Shown here one piece after another: positions 1-5,954 of a stretch of 16,261 nucleotides of DNA. Position numbers and translations under genes: made by a program. Source of the stretch: an uncultured Collinsella sp. Its GTDB lineage: Bacteria > Actinomycetota > Coriobacteriia > Coriobacteriales > Coriobacteriaceae. How positions within the stretch are numbered: the first letter of the stretch is position 1; each line of letters opens with the position of its first letter. Under the pieces are notes generated by a model that saw only the letters and a list, made by a program, of their open reading frames with translations, was not told where the DNA came from and did no database searches. The stretch is taken from positions 1-16,261 of the forward strand of contig CABUCQ010000041.1 of NCBI GenBank assembly GCA_902490095.1, read 5' to 3'.

Positions 1-680
1 CCGCCCAGCGAGGTGCCGTGGCCGCCGATGAACTTGGTTGCGGAGTGGACGACGATGTTGGCTCCATGCTCCAGCGGACGGAACAGATACGGGGTGCCGA
101 AGGTGTTGTCGACGACAACCGGCAGACCGTGCTTCTTGGCGATCTCGGAGATGGCGTCGATGTTGGGGATATCGGAGTTGGGGTTGCCGAGCGTCTCGAG
201 ATAGATGACCGTAGTGTTGTCCTTGATGGCACCCTCAACCTCGTCCAGGTTATGGGCATCGACAAACGTGGTCTCGACGCCAAACTGGGAGAGCGTATGC
301 TCCAGCAGGTTGTAGGAGCCACCGTAGATGGTCTTCTGAGCCACCACGTGGTCACCGGCCTGGGCAAGAGCCTGCAGGGTATAGGTGATGGCAGCAGCGC
401 CGGAGGCGACGGCAAGACCTGCCACGCCACCCTCGAGGGCGGCGATACGGTCCTCAAAGACGCCCTGGGTGGAGTTGGTCAGACGGCCGTAGATGTTACC
501 GGCGTCGGCAAGACCAAAGCGGTCGGCGGCGTGCTGGGAGTTGCGGAACACATAGCTCGTGGTCTGGTAGATAGGCACAGCACGGGAGTCGGATGCAGGA
601 TCGGCGCTCTCCTGGCCAACGTGCAGCTGCAGGGTATCGAAACCAAAGGTGTGCTCGGGGTTGTTGATAAACTGGCTCAT
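1..680 (-). CDS. metY: O-acetylhomoserine sulfhydrylase, 5' part (cut by window edge)
   Basis: PLP enzyme of the Cys/Met metabolism family. It joins O-acetylhomoserine with sulfide (or methanethiol) to give homocysteine (or methionine) in the cytoplasm. The first 226 residues are visible and the C-terminal half lies beyond base 1. The N-terminus (FDTLQLHVGQESADPASDSR, then AVPIYQTTSYVF) and the PLP-lysine motif HSATKFIGGHGTS with K216 are typical of the O-acetylhomoserine aminocarboxypropyltransferase branch; a related cystathionine-type enzyme is less likely. The ATG at 680-678 has AAGGAG at 687-692, 6 nt upstream. It diverges from a LysR-type regulator and has a consensus-like promoter and a long leader, so it is probably controlled by sulfur amino acid supply. 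The exact substrate preference cannot be read from this fragment. Confidence 0.93.
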   Translation of the reverse strand, partial: MSQFINNPEHTFGFDTLQLHVGQESADPASDSRAVPIYQTTSYVFRNSQHAADRFGLADAGNIYGRLTNSTQGVFEDRIAALEGGVAGLAVASGAAAITYTLQALAQAGDHVVAQKTIYGGSYNLLEHTLSQFGVETTFVDAHNLDEVEGAIKDNTTVIYLETLGNPNSDIPNIDAISEIAKKHGLPVVVDNTFGTPYLFRPLEHGANIVVHSATKFIGGHGTSLG

Positions 681-734
681 GATGATCTCCTTGATCGAAC
701 AAAAGTAATAAGAGTAAGAGAAGTAAGTCGCTGT

Positions 735-766
735 CTCCTGATCACGCCGACGGGCGCAAACAGGAG
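735..766 (-). promoter_or_regulatory. hairpin in metY leader overlapping the leader ORF stop
   Basis: In the metY transcript CTCCTG (766-761) pairs with CAGGAG (740-735). Inside it GCGCC (757-753) pairs with GGCGT (748-744) around the loop CGTC. The leader-ORF stop codon (744-742) is in the 3' arm. The same CTCCT can also pair with AGGAG of the metY ribosome site (691-687), giving two mutually exclusive structures. A pyrimidine-rich stretch follows, not a clear U-run, so translational or Rho-linked control fits better than an intrinsic terminator. Confidence 0.45.
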
Positions 767-795
767 CCCGGCATTCGTCTTGGTAAGCAATTCAT
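742..795 (-). CDS. candidate leader peptide upstream of metY
   Basis: A 17-codon ORF in the metY 5' leader reads MNCLPRRMPGSCLRPSA and ends in TGA. Its ATG (795-793) is preceded by AAAGGAGG (803-810), only 7 nt away and a better ribosome site than that of metY itself. It holds two Cys and two Met codons. The second Cys codon (762-760) sits in the 5' arm of a hairpin that also covers the stop codon. This is the layout of amino-acid-responsive leader peptides, and cysteine-responsive upstream ORFs are known in mycobacteria. The ORF and its ribosome site are seen directly. Its regulatory role is inferred and the Cys codons are not consecutive, so chance is possible. Confidence 0.5.
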   Translation of the reverse strand: MNCLPRRMPGSCLRPSA

Positions 796-863
796 ATGCG
801 GGCCTCCTTTCGCATCCCGGTTCCGTGGTCGGCTTAATTACCTACCGCCTTTGTGTGTTTTGA

Positions 864-892
864 ATAGTACGAGCATTGTTTCCCTCGGTCAA
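864..892 (-). promoter_or_regulatory. metY promoter
   Basis: On the minus strand, TTGACC (892-887), a 17-nt spacer and TACTAT (869-864) form a near-consensus vegetative promoter. Transcription should start near 857, giving a leader of about 177 nt before the metY ATG. Confidence 0.8.
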
Positions 893-915
893 TCACTTAA
901 AAGCGCTAATCTGTT

Positions 916-930
916 ATCTGTTATATAGAT
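916..930. promoter_or_regulatory. LysR-type regulator binding box
   Basis: ATCTGTTATATAGAT is a T-N11-A dyad with 4-bp arms (ATCT/AGAT), the classical LysR-family recognition pattern. Its centre is about 66 bp upstream of the predicted metY start point, the usual position of the anchoring site of an activating LysR protein. It also lies just in front of the lysR gene, so autoregulation is likely. The overlapping ATCTGTT copy at 909-915 may extend the site. Confidence 0.6.
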
Positions 931-952
931 AGCAATCGAGAGGATGGCGTCG

Positions 953-1855
953 ATGACCCTTCAGCAGCTTCGTTTTCTGATTGCCGTGGCAGAGTCCGGC
1001 TCAATCAACGCTGCAGCCCAGCGCCTCTATACCGCTCAGTCCAACATCTCAAACGCCGTCAAAAGCCTGGAACAGGAGCTCCATCTGGAGATCTTTACGC
1101 GCTCCAGCCGCGGCGTCACGCTCACCAACGACGGCACCGAGCTTTTGGGCTATGCGCGCCAGGTCGTAGAGCAGGCCGACATGCTCGAGGCACGCTACGA
1201 GGACGGCGGCACACCCCAGGCGCGCCTTGCCATCTCGGCCCAGCACTACGCCTTTTCGGTCGAGGCCTTTGTCAACGTCGTCGAGCGCTGCCGCGACAGT
1301 AAGTTCGAGTTCATCATGCGCGAGACCACCACCTCGCAGATCATCGACGACGTCCGCGCATTTCGCAGCGATATCGGCATCCTCTATCTGGACGACTTTA
1401 ATACCCGTGTCTTGCAGAAGGCCTTCGCCGATGCCCGCGCAAGCTTCCATCCCCTCTTCGACGCGACGGTCCACGTCTTCGTTAGCGAGCGCCACCCGCT
1501 CGCACGCCGCCCCCAGCTGTCCCTTGCCGACCTCACACCCTATACGCGCTACAGCTTTGAGCAGGGAACCTCAAACTCCTTCTATTACGCCGAGGAACCT
1601 TTTAGTTATATCCCCTGCGACTGCAACATACGAATCTCGGACCGCGGGACGCTCACTAACTTACTTATCACGTCGAACGGTTACACCCTATCGACCGGTG
1701 TCCTCTCCAATGAAATGCAATGGGGTATGGCATCGATCCCGCTAGCAGACGCCCCAACGATGCACGTAGGCTATATCATGCACGACGAGCGCAAGCCCTC
1801 TCCCCTCTTGCAACAATACCTCGACGAGCTCAACCGCATCATCCATGCCAACTAA
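953..1855 (+). CDS. LysR-family transcriptional regulator
   Basis: A 300-residue LysR-type regulator of normal family length. The N-terminal winged helix-turn-helix spans about residues 1-60 (MTLQQLRFLIAVAESGSINA, then AAQRLYTAQSNISNAVKSLE). A periplasmic-binding-like effector domain fills the rest. I chose the ATG at 953 over the one at 944 because GAGAGG at 938-943 gives a 9-nt spacing to 953 but none to 944, and because the protein then begins with the usual MTLQQLR. It diverges from metY and shares a LysR box with it, so it most likely controls metY, as CmbR/CysB-type proteins control sulfur genes elsewhere. The effector is unknown. Confidence 0.9.
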   Translation: MTLQQLRFLIAVAESGSINAAAQRLYTAQSNISNAVKSLEQELHLEIFTRSSRGVTLTNDGTELLGYARQVVEQADMLEARYEDGGTPQARLAISAQHYAFSVEAFVNVVERCRDSKFEFIMRETTTSQIIDDVRAFRSDIGILYLDDFNTRVLQKAFADARASFHPLFDATVHVFVSERHPLARRPQLSLADLTPYTRYSFEQGTSNSFYYAEEPFSYIPCDCNIRISDRGTLTNLLITSNGYTLSTGVLSNEMQWGMASIPLADAPTMHVGYIMHDERKPSPLLQQYLDELNRIIHAN

Positions 1856-1910
1856 CTGTCGGAAGACGGGGTAGAAATCGTAGATAGCTAGCCCCCGGCG
1901 GGCATGGCGC

Positions 1911-1916
1911 TACAAT
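1911..1916 (+). promoter_or_regulatory. possible -10 element of rnhA
   Basis: TACAAT lies 39 nt before the rnhA start codon in the 99-bp gap after lysR. No convincing -35 is found 16-18 nt upstream, so this is a weak call. Confidence 0.3.
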
Positions 1917-1954
1917 GGTCACTCACATGAAACACACTCAACGAAAGGAAGCCC

Positions 1955-2440
1955 GTGAAGGTCATCATCTATACCGACGGCTCGGCCCGATCAAATCCGG
2001 GACGCGGCGGCTACGGCGCCGTGCTCAAATACACCAACCCCGCCGGCAAGACCTTTACCTCCGAGCTTTCGCGCGGCTACGCCAAGACCACCAACAACCG
2101 CATGGAGCTCATGGCCGTTATCGTGGCGCTCGAGGCACTCAACCGCCCCTGCGAGGTCGAAGTCCATTCCGATTCGCAGTACGTCGTCAACGCCTTTAAC
2201 AAGCACTGGATCGACGGCTGGAAAAAGCGCGGATGGAAAACCGCCAACAAGCAGCCCGTCAAAAACCGCGACCTATGGGAGCGCCTGCTTGCCGCAAAGA
2301 GTAAGCATAAGGTGGAATTCATCTGGGTTAAGGGGCATGCCGGCCACGAGCTCAATGAGCGCTGCGACGAACTCGCCACCACCGCGGCCGACGGAGCCAA
2401 TCTCGATATCGACACCGGCTTTAGCGAAAGCGACCTGTAG
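1955..2440 (+). CDS. rnhA: ribonuclease HI
   Basis: Degrades the RNA strand of RNA-DNA hybrids (R-loops, primers). The 161-residue protein is of normal length for bacterial RNase HI. All catalytic residues are visible: D8 in YTDGSARSNPG, E51 in NNRMELMAVI, D73 in HSDSQYVVNA, and H128 and D138 in the segment VKGHAGHELNERCDELA. The basic loop (WIDGWKKRGWKTANKQPVKN, residues 85-104) is the handle region of the E. coli-type enzyme. The start is GTG at 1955 with AAAGGAAG 3-11 nt upstream. The gene stands alone between lysR and the broken oxidoreductase. Confidence 0.96.
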   Translation: MKVIIYTDGSARSNPGRGGYGAVLKYTNPAGKTFTSELSRGYAKTTNNRMELMAVIVALEALNRPCEVEVHSDSQYVVNAFNKHWIDGWKKRGWKTANKQPVKNRDLWERLLAAKSKHKVEFIWVKGHAGHELNERCDELATTAADGANLDIDTGFSESDL

Positions 2441-2465
2441 CGGCGTTTTCGCACGCTATTTCCTG

Positions 2466-2511
2466 CCCCCTCGCGCTACACTCATCCTGTAAACCGAACG
2501 GCACGAGGGGG
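2466..2511 (+). promoter_or_regulatory. dyad around a possible -10 and the ribosome site of the oxidoreductase
   Basis: CCCCCTCG (2466-2473) and CGAGGGGG (2504-2511) are perfect 8-bp inverted repeats. The right arm is the ribosome site of the following gene and a TACACT (-10-like, 2477-2482) lies between the arms. If transcription starts upstream, the ribosome site would be masked; otherwise the dyad may be an operator or have no role. Confidence 0.3.
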
Positions 2512-2515
2512 ACAC

Positions 2516-3622
2516 ATGCTGCGTATAGCGACCATCGGCACATCCATGATTACCGACGACTTTATCCAGGTCGTCAACGCCAACGACCAGACTACATTCG
2601 TAGGCACGCTCTCGCGCGATGCAGATCGCGGCGCCGCCTTTACCGCCGAACACAGCGGCGAACGCAACTTCACCGCGCTTGACTAGCTTGCGTCCGCCGA
2701 CGACGTCGACGCCGTCTATATCGGCAGCCCCAATGCGCTCCACTACGAGCAGGCGCTCGCCTGCATCGCCGGCGGCAAGCACGTTATCGTCGAGAAGCCC
2801 TTCTGCGCCACCGAGGCGCAGGCACTCGAGGTCTTTCGCGCTGCCGAGGCAGCAGGCGTCGTGGCTCTCGAGGCCATGCGCCCGCTCCATGACCCCGCTT
2901 TCCACGTCGTTGAGGACGCTCTGGGCGAAATTGCGCCCATTCGCCGCGCCTCGCTGCGCTTTGGCAAGTATTCCTCACGCTACAACGAAATCCTCGCTGG
3001 ACGCGCCACCAATATCTTCGACTGCCACATGGCCTCGGGTTCCCTCATGGACATCGGCGTCTATACCGTCGAGCCCATGGTCGAGATCTTCGGCATGCCC
3101 TCCGGTCTCACCAGCATGGCCACGCTGCTCGACCCCTCAACGCAAGAGCTCACCCATGGCCCCATCGACGGTTGCGGTTCCATTCTCGCCAGCTATGGCG
3201 GTGGCCGTATCTCCGTCGAGCTCGCGCACTCCAAAATTACGAATGACCTGCTGCCCTCGCAGATCGAAGGCGAGCGTGGCACTATCCAGATCGACCATCT
3301 GTCCACGCCCCGCAACGTCCGCATCGACTATCGCGGCGACGTCGTACGCGGCTCGGCGACCGAGGCGCCGCGCGAACAGGACGACAACGGCCGCGCGCTC
3401 GACCTTCCCAAGTCAAGCAACACCATGGAATACGAACTCGCAGACTTTATCACCGCCATCGGAGGCATCGATAACGTTAAGGAAGAGATCTGGGAGACCC
3501 CGGCGGGACGCCATGATCTCGGCCACTACCGCGATGTCACGCTCGTCTCGCTGCGCATCATGGATGCCGTGCGTCAGCAGGCCGGCATTACCTTCCCCGC
3601 CGATTCAGTCAAGCAGGCATAG
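2516..3622 (+). pseudogene. Gfo/Idh/MocA-family oxidoreductase with in-frame amber stop
   Basis: A 368-codon frame for an NAD(P)-dependent sugar/inositol-type dehydrogenase. It starts at ATG 2516 with GAGGGGG 4 nt upstream and is interrupted by TAG at 2684-2686 (codon 57). Family signs on both sides agree with one gene. Before the stop is a Rossmann start (MLRIATIGTSMITDDF). After it come DDVDAVYIGSPNALHYEQAL and GKHVIVEKPFCAT, the conserved EKP motif with its catalytic lysine, and then the C-terminal alpha/beta domain. The stop falls where relatives read L-x-x-L before the DVDAVYI strand, so a CAG or GAG codon was probably changed. No frameshift is seen and coding bias continues to the end, so the change is recent, a sequencing error, or suppressed. 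Restart at ATG 2861 would lose the cofactor fold. Substrate unknown. Confidence 0.85.
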
Positions 3623-3624
3623 CG

Positions 3625-4035
3625 ATGGGCCTCTTCGATACGTTCTTCTCCAGCGTCACCGGCGGCAGTCGAGAGCCTCAAAAACCATCAAACGTCGAGT
3701 TCGAGCTGCGCCGCAGGCTTACCGTACTCGCAAGCGACGAGGCCACTCAAGACACTCCCCTGCGCTATTTCCTGCGCTGGGCGGGGCAAGTCCAAGGCGT
3801 TGGTTTTCGCTTTACCAACACCAACCTCGCGCAGGCACGCGCACTCACCGGCTGGGTGCGTAACATGGAAGACGGCTCAGTCGAGATGGAGATACAGGGA
3901 GCTCCGGCAAACATCCTATCTCATCTCGAGGCGCTTCATGCCTCCTACGAGCGCATGGGAACGCGTTTTCGCCTCGTAGACGCCCAGGTCCGAGCCCCAC
4001 TTACCAATGAAGACGGCTTCAGTCCTCATTATTAG
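3625..4035 (+). CDS. acyP: acylphosphatase with N-terminal extension
   Basis: Hydrolyses the carboxyl-phosphate bond of acyl phosphates. The acylphosphatase domain covers about residues 46-125 of 136. It shows GQVQGVGFRF with the phosphate-binding loop and catalytic R62, and GWVRNMEDGSVEMEIQG with catalytic N80. The usual enzyme is about 90 residues, so the first 45 (MGLFDTFFSSVTGG, then a charged stretch) are extra and have no recognised domain. The start is 2 nt after the oxidoreductase stop with no good ribosome site, which suggests translational coupling. If so, the upstream amber codon could lower its expression. The family call is firm; the role in this cell is not known. Confidence 0.87.
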   Translation: MGLFDTFFSSVTGGSREPQKPSNVEFELRRRLTVLASDEATQDTPLRYFLRWAGQVQGVGFRFTNTNLAQARALTGWVRNMEDGSVEMEIQGAPANILSHLEALHASYERMGTRFRLVDAQVRAPLTNEDGFSPHY

Positions 4036-4060
4036 TATTGTGTGCTAAATAAGGTATCAT
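4032..4060 (+). promoter_or_regulatory. perR promoter with a possible self-operator
   Basis: TTAGTA (4032-4037), a 17-nt spacer and TATCAT (4055-4060) form a plausible promoter. Over the -35 and spacer lies an inverted repeat with perfect TTAG (4032-4035) and CTAA (4045-4048) ends, 17 nt in all. That length and AT content resemble a Per/Fur box, although it does not match the Bacillus Per box closely. Self-repression is therefore possible but unproven. Confidence 0.45.
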
Positions 4061-4096
4061 TTACCTACGACCGTTAATAGAAAAGAGGCGAGGCGC

Positions 4097-4477
4097 ATGG
4101 CGGTGCAAAGAAGGAATACCAGGCAGCGAAAGCTGGTTCTTGACGCCGTGCGCCAAAGCTATAACCATCCCACCGCTGACGAAATCTACAACGTCGTGCG
4201 CGCGCAGGATGACAAAATCAGCCGCGGTACGGTCTACCGCAACCTCAATCTCTTGGCCGACGCCGGCGAGATCCTCTCAATCAAGACGCCGGGCGGCAGC
4301 CGCTTCGATCGCACGATCGAGCCGCATGCGCATATCATCTGCACCTCGTGCAGCCGCGTCATCGATGTGCCGCTCCCCTTCGACGCCCAGCTCGACGCAA
4401 AGGCGTCCGAGCAAATCGGCTGGAACGTCACGTCGCACTACACCATCTTCGAGGGCCTCTGCCCCAACTGTAGGTAG
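4097..4477 (+). CDS. perR: Fur-family regulator, PerR-like peroxide sensor
   Basis: A 126-residue Fur-family repressor with an N-terminal winged helix (HPTADEIYNVV and RGTVYRNLNLLADAGEI) and a C-terminal metal and dimerisation domain. The ligands fit Bacillus PerR closely: H24, D71, H77, H79 and D90 for the regulatory Fe/Mn site, and C82-x2-C85 plus C122-x2-C125 for structural zinc. Spacings between these residues match PerR (only the H24-D71 gap is one shorter). This supports a peroxide-sensing repressor over an iron-sensing Fur or zinc-sensing Zur. Ribosome site AAGAGG is at 4083-4088. It converges on the HAD gene with a 14-bp gap and has no terminator of its own in that gap. Confidence 0.82.
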   Translation: MAVQRRNTRQRKLVLDAVRQSYNHPTADEIYNVVRAQDDKISRGTVYRNLNLLADAGEILSIKTPGGSRFDRTIEPHAHIICTSCSRVIDVPLPFDAQLDAKASEQIGWNVTSHYTIFEGLCPNCR

Positions 4478-4491
4478 ATTTTGGGACATGC

Positions 4492-5289
4492 CTACTCAGC
4501 AAGTAGACGACGCAGCTCTTCTTCGACCGTGCGCACGTAGCGGACACGGTCATTGACACCGCGCATGCTGGGATTGCAGCTCTCCATCAGATAGGGATGG
4601 CCCACCACGTTAAGCATGTCGCGATCGTTTTCGTTATCGCCAAACGCCATCATCTCATCGGGCGAAATACCCAGGGCACGACCGTAATCGGCAAGCGCGG
4701 AGCCCTTGCCCGAACCGAAACCGATAAAGTCCGTCCATTCGGTTCCCGACGTCATCACGTCAACACGGTCGCTAAAGAGGCGCTCGAAATACTCCAGGGC
4801 CGCCAGCTGATCCACCTCGGGCGTCTGGAAGGCAATCTTAATGACGTCCTCGTCGATGTCCTCGGGGCGGTCGACCACCGCCACATCGCAGTGGACCTCA
4901 TAGCGCAAATGATCGACGAACGCATCGTTGCCGCTCATGGTGTAGAGGCGCCCCTCACACGAAAGGGTTACGTCGGCATGGGGATAGGCGACCACGGCAT
5001 TCGCGATATCCATAGCAAGGCTACGCTCCATGGAACGCTTGACAACGGCATGCCCCTCGCTCATCACCAGGGCTCCGTTTTCGCATACATAGGCGAGCTC
5101 ATCGGCCACCGGGGCAAACAGATAGCGCAAGCTCGCATATTGACGGCCGCTCGCCGGCATAAACACAATACCGCGACGATGCAGCTCATTAATGAGCTCA
5201 AAGGCCGCGGGACGCGGCTCGCGCTCCCCCGGATGCAGCAACGTGCCATCCAAATCGCAGGCGATCAGCTTGATTCCCTCAAGACCCAT
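4492..5289 (-). CDS. Cof-type HAD-superfamily phosphatase
   Basis: A 265-residue haloacid-dehalogenase phosphatase of the Cof/YidA subfamily (cap type C2), which hydrolyses sugar phosphates or similar small phosphoesters. The four HAD motifs are present: DLDGTLL (D12 nucleophile, D14), ASGR (S47), GSGKGSAL (K195) and FGDNENDRDML (D218, D222). The C2 cap fills the region between motifs II and III. I start it at ATG 5289, with GGGGGAAG 4-5 nt upstream; a longer frame to 5364 would add 25 unconserved residues, has no ribosome site and would run through a hairpin. It is the third gene of the minus-strand SlyD/UreE-like unit. Substrate unknown. Confidence 0.88.
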   Translation of the reverse strand: MGLEGIKLIACDLDGTLLHPGEREPRPAAFELINELHRRGIVFMPASGRQYASLRYLFAPVADELAYVCENGALVMSEGHAVVKRSMERSLAMDIANAVVAYPHADVTLSCEGRLYTMSGNDAFVDHLRYEVHCDVAVVDRPEDIDEDVIKIAFQTPEVDQLAALEYFERLFSDRVDVMTSGTEWTDFIGFGSGKGSALADYGRALGISPDEMMAFGDNENDRDMLNVVGHPYLMESCNPSMRGVNDRVRYVRTVEEELRRLLAE

Positions 5290-5319
5290 ATGCTTCCCCC
5301 AAAGCCTCTCATCAACAGC

Positions 5320-5358
5320 AAGACGGACTTTGAATGGCAATCCCTCAAAGCCCGTCTT
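5320..5358 (-). promoter_or_regulatory. hairpin before the HAD phosphatase gene
   Basis: AAGACGG (5320-5326) plus CTTTGA (5328-5333) pair with TCAAAG (5345-5350) plus CCGTCTT (5352-5358). The stem has 13 pairs with one mismatch and an 11-nt loop. It lies in the 83-bp gap between the UreE-like stop and the HAD start. There is no T-run after it on the minus strand, so it is more likely a processing or stability element than a terminator. Confidence 0.45.
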
Positions 5359-5364
5359 GCGCAT

Positions 5365-5391
5365 ACGCGCGCTTAGCCGCGCGTCTTTTTT
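5365..5391 (+). terminator. intrinsic terminator facing the plus strand
   Basis: ACGCGCG (5365-5371), a 6-nt loop and CGCGCGT (5378-5384) form a perfect 7-bp GC-rich stem followed by CTTTTTT (5385-5391). It works only for plus-strand transcripts, yet all genes nearby are on the minus strand. The nearest plus-strand gene upstream is perR, about 890 bp away. The UreE-like stop codon lies within the hairpin (its loop). Confidence 0.7.
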
Positions 5392-5951
5392 ACGATCGTA
5401 AAGTCTGAAGCCATGCTCACAACAACATCCGCCGCGCTCGATGCAAAGCGTCGACTGGCATCGAGCTCGCGTGCGACCACCGAGAGCCGAACGCCCCCAA
5501 TGCCCCGGAGCATACGACCCAAAACCGGTTGCACCGGCGTATACATGCGCACGGTATGCTCGTCCGAGTCACCCCGGAAGAGCGGCGCATGCATGTTGCC
5601 GATCTCCCAGCACGCATGTGCGAGCACAATCGGATCCATGCGGTCGACTTCGACCAAATAGACCTCGGCGCTGCGCAGGCGTACGACAACCGCTACGGGC
5701 ACCGTGCCCGTGCGGTCGACAGCGAGCACGTCACCGTCGGCAAGACGCTCGCCATCAGTGGCATCCAGCCGGGCATTCACCGTGCGCCCCAGCTCCGTCA
5801 CGCCCACAAACAGGCGCGCATCAGCCTGGTCCCAATCGAGTAGTAGCTCGTCAACCTCAAAGACGCCACCCAGCTCCCGACGAAGCAGGAGTTCATAGGA
5901 CGGGTCGTTGAGATTTCCCAAGCGCTCCGTAGCTACCAGGTCCACGGACAT
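5373..5951 (-). CDS. UreE-like nickel metallochaperone, no urease nearby
   Basis: A 192-residue protein with the UreE two-domain plan. The N-terminal part ends in LADGDVLAVDRTGTVPVAVV, matching the GGDVL strand of UreE. The metal-binding domain follows: VLAHACWEIGNMHAPLFRGD, aligned to the A-x-H/Y-LGNRH-x-PL motif, then TPVQPVLGRMLRGIGGVRLS. H121 (GNMH) matches the conserved dimer-interface nickel ligand, H96 in Klebsiella and H102 in Helicobacter. The second Klebsiella site (H110/H112) is absent and there is no His-rich tail, as in the Helicobacter type. The usual Arg of GNRH is Met. Start: ATG 5951, overlapping TTG 5954, right after the SlyD stop, with GAGGAC as ribosome site. No urease subunit or ureFGD gene is in view. 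The homology is my own alignment from memory. Confidence 0.72.
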   Translation of the reverse strand: MSVDLVATERLGNLNDPSYELLLRRELGGVFEVDELLLDWDQADARLFVGVTELGRTVNARLDATDGERLADGDVLAVDRTGTVPVAVVVRLRSAEVYLVEVDRMDPIVLAHACWEIGNMHAPLFRGDSDEHTVRMYTPVQPVLGRMLRGIGGVRLSVVARELDASRRFASSAADVVVSMASDFTIVKKTRG

Positions 5952-5954
5952 CAA

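Noticed and set aside
18..863. 281-codon plus-strand open frame
   Set aside because: It is antisense to metY and its leader. The minus-strand frame has clear PLP-enzyme motifs and a ribosome site.
811..930. SAM riboswitch upstream of metY
   Set aside because: I looked for SAM-I, SAM-II and SAM-IV core patterns and found none; the leader ORF and hairpin explain the leader better.
2619..3863. 414-codon plus-strand frame overlapping the oxidoreductase and acylphosphatase
   Set aside because: Its translation is low-complexity Ser/Pro/Arg-rich, typical of an out-of-frame reading; the +1-shifted frames carry the EKP and acylphosphatase motifs.
4597..5376. 259-codon plus-strand frame
   Set aside because: Antisense of the HAD phosphatase, which has all four HAD motifs on the minus strand.
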